Source: Candidatus Rifleibacteriota bacterium
GTDB lineage: Bacteria; Muiribacteriota; Ozemobacteria; Ozemobacterales; Ozemobacteraceae
Assembly (NCBI GenBank): GCA_015233565.1
Contig: JADFXM010000007.1
Span: forward strand, 1-64,000
Direction: 5' to 3'
Length of the DNA stretch: 64,000 nucleotides
Shown here one piece after another: positions 17,490-27,514 of the stretch. Position numbers and translations under genes: made by a program. The number at the start of each line of letters is the position of its first letter. The first letter of the stretch is position 1. Below the pieces are notes generated by a model. That model was given only the letters and a program-made list of their open reading frames with translations. It made no database searches and was not told where the DNA came from.

Positions 17490-17563
17490 GGAACTGCCCT
17501 CCTACCGGATTTTGTCAAAACTATTGGTACTATTCCCGGGCACATTCCCGGGAGAGAAAGAAC

Positions 17564-18748
17564 TCAGTAACCCGTGGCATACTGGAAATGCATGGGGTCA
17601 TTCGATAATTGGTGAAAGCCATGCTTGGCGAAGACCGCTGCAAGTCTTTGCTGACCGGCGGTTTGTCTGCTTTGGCCATAGGGGTTCTCGCTGGCATTTA
17701 TATCCACGGCAATTCCCCAGGAATGAACGCTCTTCGAGGAACCGCCAGTTTTAGCTCGGTTACAGTAGCAACCATCGAAAGAATGGATGTCGTTGGAAAG
17801 GCCTTGCGCCTTGATATCTTCAAACACGGCCTTCAGTTGGTTGGCAATTTTCGCGTTACATGTGACCGAGACGTCCCTTCCGCCTGGGCCGGCAGGCATG
17901 GTAACAGTAACCTGGTTTGTTCCGGGCTGGCCAAACATACTTTCGATTCCGCTCAGGCCGTTGGGTGCGCCACCAACGGCTGAATCGGTCCCGGCGGGGA
18001 CTGTTGATCCGGAGTTTGCTGCGCCTGAAGTTGGAATTGAGGAATTTCCGTTTACTGTAACATAGTTGGAATGGCAATATGCCGTTTGGCCGTTCCAGTT
18101 GATTTTATACCATACTCCTTCTTTGGCAATAATTTGTACTTGATCACCATTGTGAAACTTCCCAATAATTTTTCCCCATGGGCCGGTACGAATATTCAAG
18201 GAGGTATTTACATGTACAGTTCCTACGCCACCAGAACCTCCGGATTGAGAGCCAGCAGGTGCTGATTGGGAGCTATTTGCATTTGCTGAAGATGTATTTC
18301 CCGCGCCGGTTAGAGATAGATCTGCTGCAGCAACCTGATTTGAGGAACCTGAATCTCCGGGGATGGATAATTCCCAGCCTGGATAAAGGAGCAAAGGGTT
18401 TTTTTCGAGCGTGGGATATTTGCTTTTATTTAAAGCGATTAATTCAGTATAACGGGATGCATCACCTAAGTATGTTTGAGCTATTTTTTGAAGCGTGTCT
18501 CCTGAAACAACCACATATTTTTGGGGTAATACGTTTGCAAGGGTGGCTGGGTCTACATTTGAACTTGCAGAAAGGGGTGCAGTAGCAGAGCCCCCAGGAG
18601 CAGTTCCGGGGTCGTGTTCATTTAAAGTTGTTTGAGGAGCAGCGGCGGCCGAGATTTCGTCCCCGTTGGCAAATGAAACGCAGAGTAAAAAACTCATAGC
18701 AAAAATGATGAATTGTAATCTTCCAACAAATATTTTAGTATTTTTCAT
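17564..18748 (-). CDS. exported LysM-SH3b-M15 (VanY-like) murein peptidase
   Basis: A signal peptide (MKNTKIFVGRLQFIIFAMSF...) is followed by a LysM domain (YVVVSGDTLQKIAQTYLGDA, about residues 78-125) and a bacterial SH3 domain (GTVHVNTSLNIRTGPWGKII, about 175-235). A C-terminal M15-type carboxypeptidase domain carries the zinc ligands in SVHSWGIAVDIN and DPMHFQY. LysM and SH3 domains bind peptidoglycan, so it likely trims stem peptides at the wall. ATG 18748 is chosen because GGGGGG precedes it. The linkers are Ser/Gly/Ala-rich. Confidence 0.87.
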   Translation of the reverse strand: MKNTKIFVGRLQFIIFAMSFLLCVSFANGDEISAAAAPQTTLNEHDPGTAPGGSATAPLSASSNVDPATLANVLPQKYVVVSGDTLQKIAQTYLGDASRYTELIALNKSKYPTLEKNPLLLYPGWELSIPGDSGSSNQVAAADLSLTGAGNTSSANANSSQSAPAGSQSGGSGGVGTVHVNTSLNIRTGPWGKIIGKFHNGDQVQIIAKEGVWYKINWNGQTAYCHSNYVTVNGNSSIPTSGAANSGSTVPAGTDSAVGGAPNGLSGIESMFGQPGTNQVTVTMPAGPGGRDVSVTCNAKIANQLKAVFEDIKAQGLSNDIHSFDGCYCNRAKTGGSSKSVHSWGIAVDINASENPYGQSRQTAGQQRLAAVFAKHGFHQLSNDPMHFQYATGY

Positions 18749-19335
18749 TTTCTTGCCCCCCAAATTTTTTTTTCACACAAATATTTTTCCTGATTTGTTT
18801 ATTTGGTTACATTTTTTAACCTATAAAAAAATTAAAGAAAAAGCAAATTAAATTGCTAGTTTTCAAGAAAATGGAGAATTTTGTGGTTTTTAAAATATGT
18901 GAACTTTGTAAATTTTCGAAAATTTATAATTCCTAAACCCTTGGGTTTAGCTGTGTGATACCTTTCTTAAAGAAATAAGTGGGGAAAGTTCTTCTAGTCT
19001 GAATTTTAAGATTGCAAGGATAAATGTTGGTCGCAAGAAAAAATCCGACCGAAAAAATAAGAATATGTCTTATAAGTGGCTAATGATCTTATATTTTAGA
19101 AAAAATCAAATTTGCGAAACAGGATTTCTGAAATAAGCTTTCGCCCACCGTTTCGCACCCTCTAACTTCTAGCGAAAAAGATAGTTTCGAACAAATTGGG
19201 GCCAGAAAACGGGAAAACATCATTACACGAGTGAGAATGTTTTCAATACCCCATTCGAGATTCATTCTTGTTTGGCAGACAAAGATATCCACCTGTTTAA
19301 ATGGCGGAAATCAGTCGGATTTACAAGCTTATGGC
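18749..19335. other. intergenic gap, AT-rich
   Basis: This very AT-rich gap of 587 bases lies between minus-strand genes. It should contain the promoter of the M15 gene near 18770-18850. No gene or family repeat was recognised. Confidence 0.4.
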
Positions 19336-19971
19336 TCAATCTGCAAATTGGATCAGGGAACTTTTGAATTGGATATAGCGATCCTTATACTGGTCATACA
19401 CCTTATGATCACGATAGCTGAGGCCGAACACCTTCCTGGTGTTTGACTTGGTATATTCAACATCCAGGTAGGACCGTGTGTAAGAGCCATCCTTGGCGGC
19501 GATGGTGCATTCAATGACAACCACCCCATTCTTTTCTGTTTTCTTGAGCGCAAGCTCGGTTTCCTTATCCGTCTTCAGGAGAATATCGGTGGGTTTTCCG
19601 TTCCATTGGGGAGAAAACACGTAAAAGGAAACCTCTTTTGAGGGGGAAACGAAGAAGGCACTGTCATAACCAGAAACATTGGTCGTGCTTTTCAATGAGG
19701 GTTCAACAGTGAAGTCCTCGGGATATTGGATCTCGAACCATGCACCCTTGAATGTCTTAGAATGCTCATTCCGAGCCGGGTTCTCAGTTCTTTTTGTGGA
19801 ATTTGGAATAACTGCCCCATTGGAGCTAACTTCATTTGGAATTGCGGCTCCCCCAATTACTATTTTTTCCTTATTCTCATTGAATGGAGTAATATTCTCT
19901 TTTGCGTAACCGGTTGCCAGAACCGTTGAAAAAAGAACTATCAGGGCAAGAAAACCAGATATTTTTTTCAT
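19336..19971 (-). CDS. small secreted protein, duplicated copy 2
   Basis: The 211-residue protein has its own signal peptide (MKKISGFLALIVLFSTVLAT) and an extra spacer of about 45 residues before a mature domain nearly identical to that of 16965-17489. The match begins at HSKTFKGAWFEIQYPEDF and runs to the C-terminus, with DNA identity high enough to suggest recent duplication or gene conversion. AAGGAG precedes the start. The two copies flank the M15 peptidase gene. Function unknown; both are presumably exported. Confidence 0.8.
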   Translation of the reverse strand: MKKISGFLALIVLFSTVLATGYAKENITPFNENKEKIVIGGAAIPNEVSSNGAVIPNSTKRTENPARNEHSKTFKGAWFEIQYPEDFTVEPSLKSTTNVSGYDSAFFVSPSKEVSFYVFSPQWNGKPTDILLKTDKETELALKKTEKNGVVVIECTIAAKDGSYTRSYLDVEYTKSNTRKVFGLSYRDHKVYDQYKDRYIQFKSSLIQFAD

Positions 19972-20369
19972 TTTTTCTTCTCCTTCAAGTTATACCAAAA
20001 CAGAACGTACTAATATAAATACTCTAAAAAAGGCAAATAGTTTTCTATTTTTTTAAGTATACCAAATTCTAATCAAGAGAGCAGATAATAATAAAGCTAT
20101 TAAATCAAGTCGTTGAGCAAGTCGAAGCGACTACGACGATGACCAATTAATTTCAATTTGACTCCTTATTTAAGAATCCATGTACTTCATCTTTAAGATT
20201 CAAATGCCCTTTTTGATTAAGAAAACGATAGTAAAATATCATAAATCGATTTGCCACAATTCCGTGCTGGCGCTTTTTCTTAATAATTCTAATGCTGGTT
20301 ATCCTAAAATCTTCACTCTTGCTCTCTTGAAAAAGGAGAAAAAATCATCTCCGATATAAATTTATCATA
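19972..20369. other. intergenic gap, nothing recognised
   Basis: About 400 bases between a minus-strand gene start and a plus-strand gene remnant. No feature beyond ordinary AT-rich sequence. Confidence 0.35.
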
Positions 20370-20702
20370 TTGTACGAAAAACGTCTAGGATTCACTGCTT
20401 TTTTTCGGCAATTACCTATTTGGGTGTTGAAGCGAATGGAAAGTGAGTTTTGGGGCTGTAGGATTTGGATTCTAATAAAAAGTTACGCCAACAAGAGGGT
20501 TATACTTGACTTCGAGGGTGAACCGCGCGATGGCCGCCCCTTTGGTCGGCCATCGTCCCAGAATTGTATCGAACAAGGCGTCAAGCAGGGTCTTGAACAA
20601 GGCGTCAAACAAGGTTTGGTAGAATCCGCCCGGAAGCTTTTCGGAGGTGGTATGTCTCGAACTAAGATCGCGAAGATCCTCGGAATCGATATCGGCGAAT
20701 AA
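20370..20702 (+). pseudogene. remnant of an Rpn-family nuclease/transposase-like gene
   Basis: The last 45 residues (EQGVKQGLEQGVKQG ... ARKLFGGGMSRTKIAKILGI) match the tail of Rpn/PD-(D/E)XK family recombination-promoting proteins, in which EG/QG heptad-like repeats precede a small 'GMSxxxIAxxTGL' helix-turn-helix. The first 65 residues do not look like the nuclease domain and the catalytic residues are absent, so this is probably a decayed 3' end. A GATGGCCG/CGGCCATC hairpin lies inside it (20528-20551). Confidence 0.55.
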
Positions 20703-20902
20703 TGAACAAGAAAGTAGCATTCCAATCCTGAATCTTGTTTGCGAGCGGTTTGAAGAAAATTGCCGGAAAAAGAATTTCGGAATTGAACTTTATCCAGCGA
20801 GTAAAGTATAATAATAATCATTCTTTTTTCGGTTGTAGTGGCTTGGAGCTGATTATGTGCTTTATTGCTGCCATTCGATGGAAAGGGTGTGCGTGGAATT
20901 GA

Positions 20903-22051
20903 ATGTCGCATGGGAATGAAAATCCCAAAGAAAGCTTTTGTGAACTTATGAATGACAATTTTTTCATGAAATGTGCTTTGGACCTGGCACGGATGACTTT
21001 AGGGCAAACCCGTCCCAATCCTTCTGTTGGTTGCGTCATTGTGAAAGAGGGACGGATTCTCGGAATGGGCTCTCATCTGAAATCAGGAGAACCGCATGCC
21101 GAAGTCCTGGCTCTTCGCCAGTCTGGAAGCGAATCCCGGGGCGCAACTCTTTATGTCACTTTAGAACCGTGTGCACATTTTGGGCATACTCCCCCTTGTG
21201 TTAATGCTATTATTGCGGCGGGAATAAGTCGTGTTGTGGTGGCAACAACTGATGAAAACCCTTTGGTCTCAGGAAAGGGAATTGGTCGGCTCCGTGAAGC
21301 AGGGATCAAAGTTGAAAACGGATTATTTGAAAATGATGCTAAACAAATCAATGAATCATTTTTCTTCTTTCACAAAAATGGAAGGCCTCGTATCACTTTA
21401 AAAGCTGCTGTTAGTCTGGATGGAAGAATTGCAACGCGAACTGGGCACAGTCGCTGGATTTCCTCTGAGTCTTCAAGGCAGGACTCGCATATTCTTCGCC
21501 GGACTGTCGATGCAATTTTAGTGGGTTCCGGGACTGTGGTTTCAGACAATCCTACCTTGACAGCGAGATTCCCGGATGGGGCACCGCAACCTTTGAGAAT
21601 TTTGATTGACAGGCGCCTTCGATCAAGCACTGAAGCAAATATATTTAATTCAGATGCTCAAACTCTTGTTTTTACTACGGAAGCTTCTGATCCAAATATA
21701 ATAGGAGCATTGCGAAATAAAGGCGTGGAAGTGGTTCCCCTAAAACAAGATTTCAATGTTCCACAAGTAATTTCAGAGCTTGCTTTACGAAATGTCAGGT
21801 CTCTTTTAGTTGAAGGTGGAGCAACAATCCATGGCGCTTTCCTGGATTCAGGAATTTTTGATGAAGTGATTTTTTATATTGCCCCTAAATTAATAGGTGG
21901 TGTGGATGCAAAGTTCTCAATTGGCGGAATTGGTGCTGAAACAATGGCTTCAGCTTATTCTCTCGATTTTTTTTCAGTGGAAAAAATAGGAGAAGACTTG
22001 AAAATAATTGCCCGTCCGAAGCAACCTTTACCTAAACAACTGCCTGGGTAG
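20903..22051 (+). CDS. ribD: bifunctional riboflavin deaminase/reductase RibD
   Basis: The 382-residue protein catalyses the second and third steps of riboflavin synthesis. The N-terminal zinc deaminase has PHAEVLAL and TLEPCAHFGHTPPC; the C-terminal reductase has KAAVSLDGRIATRTGHSRWI and LLVEGGATIHGAF. Length is normal. It is first in ribD-ribE-ribBA, with ribH further on. There is no FMN riboswitch consensus upstream, so the operon may be constitutive or otherwise controlled. Confidence 0.95.
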   Translation: MSHGNENPKESFCELMNDNFFMKCALDLARMTLGQTRPNPSVGCVIVKEGRILGMGSHLKSGEPHAEVLALRQSGSESRGATLYVTLEPCAHFGHTPPCVNAIIAAGISRVVVATTDENPLVSGKGIGRLREAGIKVENGLFENDAKQINESFFFFHKNGRPRITLKAAVSLDGRIATRTGHSRWISSESSRQDSHILRRTVDAILVGSGTVVSDNPTLTARFPDGAPQPLRILIDRRLRSSTEANIFNSDAQTLVFTTEASDPNIIGALRNKGVEVVPLKQDFNVPQVISELALRNVRSLLVEGGATIHGAFLDSGIFDEVIFYIAPKLIGGVDAKFSIGGIGAETMASAYSLDFFSVEKIGEDLKIIARPKQPLPKQLPG

Positions 22052-22093
22052 AAGTGGTGAATTATTTGAAAATCGGAATAATCAGAGAAAAAA

Positions 22094-22732
22094 ATGTTTA
22101 CCGGAATTATTGAAGAAAAAGGAACTTTAAGAGCTATCAACAAGAGTTCTGAAGGTTTTTCAGTCCAGATTCAGGCTGATGCAATTTTGTCCGATCTGAA
22201 AGTTGGAGATAGTGTGGCAGTCGAGGGGGTATGCTTGACAGTAACAAAACACACTTCAGATGGTTTTTTCGCCGATGTTTCACCTGAAACAATTAAAAGA
22301 ACTACTTTCTGCGACTTACATTCCGGTTCAAAAGTCAATTTGGAGCGTGCCCTTTCAATGCAAGGCAGGCTCGGTGGGCATTTCGTTTCAGGCCATGTCG
22401 ATGTGGTTGGAAAAATTGTTGAGTTAACAAAACAGGGTGTTTATATTATTGCACAAATTTCTGTTCCTGTTGAATTTACAAAATATCTGGCTATGAAAGG
22501 CTCTGTTGCTGTTGATGGTGCAAGTTTGACTATCATGAGTTTGACCAGGGATTCCTTCTCTGTTTCTTTGATCCCTCACACGTTACAAAGTATTACTTTG
22601 TTTTTAAAGAAAAAGGGGGACTTGGTCAACGTTGAATTTGATTTGATTGCAAAATATTTGGAGCGACTTGCCGGTGCACAGAATGATAAACCGGGAATGT
22701 CCGAAGATTTCTTGAAATCCTGTGGATTTTGA
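22094..22732 (+). CDS. ribE: riboflavin synthase alpha chain RibE
   Basis: The 212-residue protein begins [10 protein letters not shown] and has two lumazine-binding repeats ([20 protein letters not shown] and [18 protein letters not shown]), the signature of riboflavin synthase, which dismutates two lumazines to riboflavin. [10 protein letters not shown] joins the halves. It lies 42 bases after ribD and 10 bases before ribBA. Confidence 0.95.
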   Translation: MFTGIIEEKGTLRAINKSSEGFSVQIQADAILSDLKVGDSVAVEGVCLTVTKHTSDGFFADVSPETIKRTTFCDLHSGSKVNLERALSMQGRLGGHFVSGHVDVVGKIVELTKQGVYIIAQISVPVEFTKYLAMKGSVAVDGASLTIMSLTRDSFSVSLIPHTLQSITLFLKKKGDLVNVEFDLIAKYLERLAGAQNDKPGMSEDFLKSCGF

Positions 22733-22742
22733 AGGGAAAAAT

Positions 22743-23939
22743 ATGTTCACTTCAATGGAAGAAGCAAAAAAGAATTTAGTTGAGGGGAAAATAGTAATCG
22801 TTTGCGATGACGATGATCGTGAAAACGAAGGTGATTTTACTATTCTGGCGCAACACGCAACTTCTGAATCGATCAATTTCATGATCACGCACGGAAGAGG
22901 TCTTGTCTGTGCACCGATTTCCGAAAATATTGCTCAGCGGCTTAATCTTTCCCCGATGGTCAGGGAAAACACTGACCCTCATGGAACAGCCTTTACGGTA
23001 AGTATTGATCATAAACTCAGTTCGACAGGAATCTCCGCAGCTGAACGGGCTTTTACACTAAGGGCGCTTTCTGATCCTCAAAGCAAACCGGATGATTTCA
23101 GACGGCCTGGTCACATTTTCCCCTTAATAGGAAGAAAAGGCGGAGTTCTTCGACGTGCAGGACATACTGAAGCTGCGATTGATCTTGCACGGCTTGCAGC
23201 TGGGCAGGAAGCAGGAGTGATATGTGAGATAATGCGAGAAGATGGATCGATGGCGAGATTACCCGATTTGCAGGGACTTGCAGAGCGTTTTGATTTACAG
23301 ATCGTTTCCATCCGCGATTTGATTGCATGGCGTTTTGCCAGGGACACGCTGGCGACAAGAGAAGTGGAAACGTCCCTGCCAACACGGTTTGGGGAGTTTG
23401 TAGTTGTTGGATATTCCAATGTAGTGGATGATTTAGAGCATTTGGCGCTGGTCAAAGGAAAAGTAGACGATGGGGAACCGGTTCTTACGAGAGTTCACTC
23501 AGCGTGTGCAACTGGCGATGTTTTTGGATCACGGCGTTGCGACTGTGGTGAACAATTGGAAGCAGCGCTTCGAAAAATCAATGAAGAGGGTAGGGGAGCA
23601 TTGATTTACTTACAGCAGGAAGGTCGCGGGATTGGGCTTTTGAACAAACTTCGGGCCTACAAACTCCAGGAAAATGGATTGGATACGGTAGAAGCTAATG
23701 CCAAGCTGGGATTTCGCCCCGATCTACGGGATTATGGAATCGGAGCGCAAATCCTTCGTGACCTCGGAATCACCAGAATGAAACTAATGACCAATAATCC
23801 GCGAAAAATCAAAGGACTTTCCGGCTATGGACTTGAAATAGTCGAGCGGGTTCCTTTGGAAATGGTAGCCAATTCCGAAAACCAGGGATATTTGCAAACA
23901 AAATGCAGTAAACTCGGACACATGTTAAAAATGCCCTGA
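22743..23939 (+). CDS. ribBA: DHBP synthase / GTP cyclohydrolase II RibBA
   Basis: About 398 residues. The N-terminal 3,4-dihydroxy-2-butanone-4-phosphate synthase has the acidic [11 protein letters not shown] motif and RRPGHIFPL. The C-terminal GTP cyclohydrolase II has zinc ligands in [18 protein letters not shown] and the [15 protein letters not shown] block. It thus supplies both riboflavin precursors. ATG 22743 with AAGGG upstream is preferred over 22722, which overlaps ribE. Confidence 0.95.
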   Translation: MFTSMEEAKKNLVEGKIVIVCDDDDRENEGDFTILAQHATSESINFMITHGRGLVCAPISENIAQRLNLSPMVRENTDPHGTAFTVSIDHKLSSTGISAAERAFTLRALSDPQSKPDDFRRPGHIFPLIGRKGGVLRRAGHTEAAIDLARLAAGQEAGVICEIMREDGSMARLPDLQGLAERFDLQIVSIRDLIAWRFARDTLATREVETSLPTRFGEFVVVGYSNVVDDLEHLALVKGKVDDGEPVLTRVHSACATGDVFGSRRCDCGEQLEAALRKINEEGRGALIYLQQEGRGIGLLNKLRAYKLQENGLDTVEANAKLGFRPDLRDYGIGAQILRDLGITRMKLMTNNPRKIKGLSGYGLEIVERVPLEMVANSENQGYLQTKCSKLGHMLKMP

Positions 23940-23952
23940 AAAAATAAAGGGC

Positions 23953-24220
23953 GTTAGAAGTTGTCGAAAAATTTCGGTACATTCTATTCGGTACAAAACG
24001 ACCCGCTGTTGGTGCTAGAAAGCGGGGTGAAAAATTGGGTGGGTACATAAAAAAGTGAATTTTATGGAATTTTCGACAGACTCGTTAGAAGCTGTCGAAA
24101 AATCTCGGTACATTTTGTTCGGTATAAAGTGGCTCGCTTCTGATGCGTAAAAGCGAGGCAAAAAAATGTGTGGTAATATTAAAATATGAAAATCAGGGCA
24201 TTTTTCGACAGTCTCGTTAA
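23953..24220 (+). repeat. R4 repeats, copies b and c in tandem
   Basis: Two R4 copies lie head to tail between ribBA and ribH and share a single GTTAG (24084-24088) at their junction; the outer borders are GTTAG (23953) and GTTAA (24216). Each copy ends in CTGTCGAAAAAT-type inverted termini. Being between genes of one pathway they may affect transcript processing or ribH expression. Confidence 0.8.
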
Positions 24221-24331
24221 TGATTATTATGCTTTTGCGCTAATCAGAATTTGGTTATTTTGAAAGCAAAACCAGGGGTTTAATTTTAGTAAGAGAATAT
24301 TAGAGTTAGAAAATTAATATGAGGTGAAAAA

Positions 24332-24805
24332 ATGTCAGTTTATGAAGGAAAACTAGTAGGGACTGGCTTAAAATTTGGAATCGTTATCAGCCGATTTAAT
24401 AGCTTTATTACTGAAAGACTTTTGGAAGGCGCGATGGACGCTCTTTTGCGTCATGATGTTTCCAGGGAAAATGTTGAAATAGCCTATGTTCCAGGAGCTT
24501 TCGAAATTCCACTGTGCGCCAAAAGGATGGTTGTAAGTGGTCGCTATGACGCCGTAATAGCTCTGGGCGCAATAATAAGGGGTGCTACGCCGCATTTCGA
24601 TTATGTTTGTTCTGAGGCCGCCAAAGGAGTTGCACAAGTTTCCCTGCAAACCGAAGTTCCTGTCATTTTTGGAGTTCTCACCACCGATAGTATTGAGCAG
24701 GCAGTTGAACGTGCTGGTACAAAAGCCGGAAACAAAGGCTGGGAAGCTGCATCTTCAGCTATTGAAATGGCAAATCTGTTAAAGGAAATCCCCCCGAAAA
24801 AATGA
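24332..24805 (+). CDS. ribH: lumazine synthase RibH
   Basis: The 157-residue protein joins the ribityl-aminouracil and DHBP products to make 6,7-dimethyl-8-ribityllumazine. Typical blocks are [44 protein letters not shown] and [15 protein letters not shown] (catalytic His in TPHFDYV). GAGGTG lies upstream of the ATG. Nearly 400 bases separate it from ribBA because of the R4 pair. Confidence 0.95.
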   Translation: MSVYEGKLVGTGLKFGIVISRFNSFITERLLEGAMDALLRHDVSRENVEIAYVPGAFEIPLCAKRMVVSGRYDAVIALGAIIRGATPHFDYVCSEAAKGVAQVSLQTEVPVIFGVLTTDSIEQAVERAGTKAGNKGWEAASSAIEMANLLKEIPPKK

Positions 24806-24816
24806 ATTGAGGGAGG

Positions 24817-24838
24817 TAGGAGCCAAACTCCTCTTTTG
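24817..24838 (+). terminator. possible terminator of the rib operon
   Basis: AGGAG/CTCCT with a five-base CCAAA loop, followed by CTTTTG, starts 11 bases after the ribH stop. The stem is short, so this is tentative. The rest of the gap to 25182 holds no recognised gene. Confidence 0.35.
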
Positions 24839-25182
24839 CCGATTCAAAGTAATACTTATTCCAAAAACTCTCCTTTTCCTCAAAGAACTCTTATTGTGAG
24901 TGAATTTCTATGCTATTAAGACATTTTATGGAAATAAAGTGACGATTTTACCCCTTTTTTTCATCGGGAAAAGTATTGTACCCAATCCTAGAAAAGAGCT
25001 CGTACAGGAAAAACGTGTATCCTTGAAGTGACCTGTTATTTCTGGGCGGCGAATACTCTAAACTTCGGGGAGTTGGATTGCCCCCTAAAGAATCTTAAGG
25101 ATAATGAGAACTCCGAAATTTCGGAGCAGCCTTTTGAAAAATGCATGACAAATACCCTACATTATGATTTAAGGTGTGGAAA

Positions 25183-27000
25183 ATGAAAAAGAAATTCTTT
25201 TTTGTTTCTTTATTTTGTTTTGGCCTGGCAATTTTTGGATCTGCTCAAACAATTAAGAACCAGGTGAACTTTCAAGAATTTTTCGGTAATCAAAAACTTC
25301 GAATCCCTGAAAATATAGTACTGTCCAACCCGGATTATCAAAAAAATCCCATAGACATTTCTTCTCCTACTATTGATCAACAGAATATAGATCAACAGAA
25401 TATAGATCAACAGAATATAGATCAACAGAAAATCCAAAAAGTTTTAGCGGAAGGAGAGGGAAGTGAGGCTAGTTCGGTTTTTGAGAATAACACCCCTGTT
25501 GAAGATTTATTGTCAGAACCCGACACTCCGCTTTCTATCCCATCCTCGACTTCAATAGCCACGGCTTTGGCCGCTCTTCAAAACTGTAGAACCGCTCTGA
25601 CTCTATTTGTTACTGGGGAAAATAACGAACTGGTTGGGAGCCTTTCGGACGACGATATTCGCGGCTGGCTCATTAATATAGCGAATGCTTCACCTACGGT
25701 CCTTCCTGATATTCATAAAACAAAAGTAACAGCCGTGATGCACAAGAATCCCGTCATCATTCGTCTGAATCAAGACTCTTGGGTTGAAAAAATTTCCGAA
25801 GCTTGGAAAATTGAACCGGACAGAAAATGCGGCATTAGGCTCATCCCGATAGTCGATAAAAGCGGAAAACTTATCGATGTCCTCGACCTGATTTCCACAA
25901 AGCGACGTTCTCCACTGGACGTAATTCTCATGGCACTGGCAGGTGTCGGCGGAAAATACCTGCCCTGTGTAACTTCCCGGTCGCTGGGTATTCGACGAAA
26001 CGATTATAATGAAAACCGAATTCAAGTTCAGATTCATAAATATGAGGCACTTTCCCATCTTGATCCTCGCGAAATAGAAGCAGTGGCTAGGCTTAGCAAC
26101 GGCGACGAATTTTACACGGCGCTAGTACGGGGCATGGAATGGGTAAAGAATCTGCATATTCCTAACCATGAAGTGCAAAAAACACTTGTTAAGTTGGCAA
26201 TCGACCTTGAAGCGGCAAAACACCGCCTCCTGCTCAGCTATATTTCCACTTATGAATTGGGAGCATCCGTTGGTTCGGAAATAGCTGCATTATCTCCTGA
26301 TCTGCTGTTTGTCCTTGGGTGCGGTAACGAAAATGAACTTGCCGAGCGTGTAAAAACTGCAAAAAATCTGGCAAAAAAAATAAAGATGGTCGAAAGAAAC
26401 CGTCTTCGCGCGATCATTTTCTCCGGTTCTGGTACAAATCCTTATAGTACAGAAGCAAAACGTATGAATGATTACTTCGATTTCAACGATGTCTTTCCTG
26501 AAAATAGTCCAAACCGGCCTCAGTTGATTTTGGAAGAAGACTCTTTAGATACGGTTGGAAACGCGATATTCAGCAAGCTTCTTCTTCTTCGTTCTCCAAA
26601 TCTGCTGAAGAGTGGTTCCAGGAATCTGCGAATTTGCATTGTGACCTCGGATTATCACGCACGCAGAACTCTGGACCTTTTCAGACGAGTGTTCGATAAA
26701 AGTGATGTTGCAGTTGTTATGGCGCGAACGAGCGGAGATTTGTCTTCAAAAATAAACCTTGCAACTCAACAATTGGATAGCGAATTCAAGGCCAATGTCC
26801 AGACTTTCGCTCTCGAAAACGTTGTCACTGGTTTACCTGATCGTTTGGCGACAGGAAACGCATGTTGCGCGTTTTTTCAGATGCTCCGACATCATCCTTA
26901 TTACCAACATAGACCTGATTTGATTCGAAAGTATCAGGATATTCTTGGGGTGAAAGAATTTCTCGGATCGGGATCCGAAGACAGTGTTCCAAATTACTGA
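25183..27000 (+). CDS. exported CBS-pair plus DUF218 protein
   Basis: About 605 residues. A signal peptide (KKKFFFVSLFCFGLAIFGSAQ) is followed by a short IDQQN repeat (about 68-88). Next come two CBS domains of the nucleotidyltransferase-associated type (ALTLFVTGENNELVGSLSDD then DIRGWL, and RLIPIVDKSGKLIDVLDLI, about 125-245). The C-terminal DUF218/YdcF-like domain (about 385-560) has LILEEDSLDTVGNA and IVTSDYHARRTLDLFRRVF. DUF218 proteins are linked to envelope polymer metabolism. CBS domains normally sense adenosyl nucleotides inside the cell, so finding them on an exported protein is odd. Start 25183 has AAGGTG upstream. Confidence 0.75.
   Translation: MKKKFFFVSLFCFGLAIFGSAQTIKNQVNFQEFFGNQKLRIPENIVLSNPDYQKNPIDISSPTIDQQNIDQQNIDQQNIDQQKIQKVLAEGEGSEASSVFENNTPVEDLLSEPDTPLSIPSSTSIATALAALQNCRTALTLFVTGENNELVGSLSDDDIRGWLINIANASPTVLPDIHKTKVTAVMHKNPVIIRLNQDSWVEKISEAWKIEPDRKCGIRLIPIVDKSGKLIDVLDLISTKRRSPLDVILMALAGVGGKYLPCVTSRSLGIRRNDYNENRIQVQIHKYEALSHLDPREIEAVARLSNGDEFYTALVRGMEWVKNLHIPNHEVQKTLVKLAIDLEAAKHRLLLSYISTYELGASVGSEIAALSPDLLFVLGCGNENELAERVKTAKNLAKKIKMVERNRLRAIIFSGSGTNPYSTEAKRMNDYFDFNDVFPENSPNRPQLILEEDSLDTVGNAIFSKLLLLRSPNLLKSGSRNLRICIVTSDYHARRTLDLFRRVFDKSDVAVVMARTSGDLSSKINLATQQLDSEFKANVQTFALENVVTGLPDRLATGNACCAFFQMLRHHPYYQHRPDLIRKYQDILGVKEFLGSGSEDSVPNY
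25373..25433 (+). repeat. 15-base coding tandem repeat
   Basis: GATCAACAGAATATA is repeated four times, the last copy degenerate, giving IDQQN repeats in the exported CBS-DUF218 protein. Such perfect short repeats are prone to slippage, so repeat number may vary between strains. Confidence 0.85.
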
Positions 27001-27373
27001 AACCGACAGAATGTCTCAACGAGAATGTTAGAAGAGTCCGGGACATTGAACTTGTACAAAACAGAATGGGCTTTACGGGAAAATTCCATTTTTTCTAGGT
27101 GGATCAACTGATCCCTCTTAATTTCGCTTAAACCGAAGTTCCCGAGTGAAAAAGCCCTCTTGTTATGACCTGAAGCCAAAAAGAAGCCTTTTTTGCCTGC
27201 TTTTTCTGTCCATGTAAATTTGACGCCTGAAAATAGCATTTGAAGATGGTTTCAAGGGTTTTCCTACTGTCCAGTAAAAACCGCCTGAAAAATGCCTTAA
27301 ATTCGTTTACAGATGAGGATTTCAATAGATTTTGCGTCCGGAACTTCGGCTTAAATCAGAGTTTTTAGGATTG
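27001..27373. other. intergenic gap, nothing recognised
   Basis: Open frames on the minus strand (26994-27325) are rich in Lys and Phe without any recognisable motif; they could be decayed coding sequence. No other feature is seen. Confidence 0.35.
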
Positions 27374-27511
27374 CGAACGAGACTGTCGGAAAACCCCTAA
27401 AATTTGATTTTTTTATGTACCATCTCGTTTTTTTCGCACCGCTTTCTAGCATCAACAGCGAGTCGTTTTGTACCGAACAAAATGTGTCGAGATTATTCGA
27501 CAGCTTCGAAC
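27374..27511 (-). repeat. R4 repeat, copy d
   Basis: An R4 element in minus orientation, flanked on both sides by CGAAC (27374-27378 and 27507-27511). Because the other copies have GTTAG at this place while this one has GTTCG on both ends, the flanking five bases behave like a target duplication, not part of the element. Confidence 0.8.
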
Positions 27512-27514
27512 GTA

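Noticed and set aside
20703..20902. FMN riboswitch before ribD
   Set aside because: The conserved AGGGTG and GAAATTCCC-type core sequences of FMN riboswitches are not present in the 200 bases upstream.
23809..24048. minus-strand gene over R4
   Set aside because: The open frame arises from the repeat itself; similar frames recur in every R4 copy (for example 61896-62474).
25373..25433. CRISPR array
   Set aside because: Repeat units are directly adjacent with no spacers and encode in-frame amino-acid repeats.
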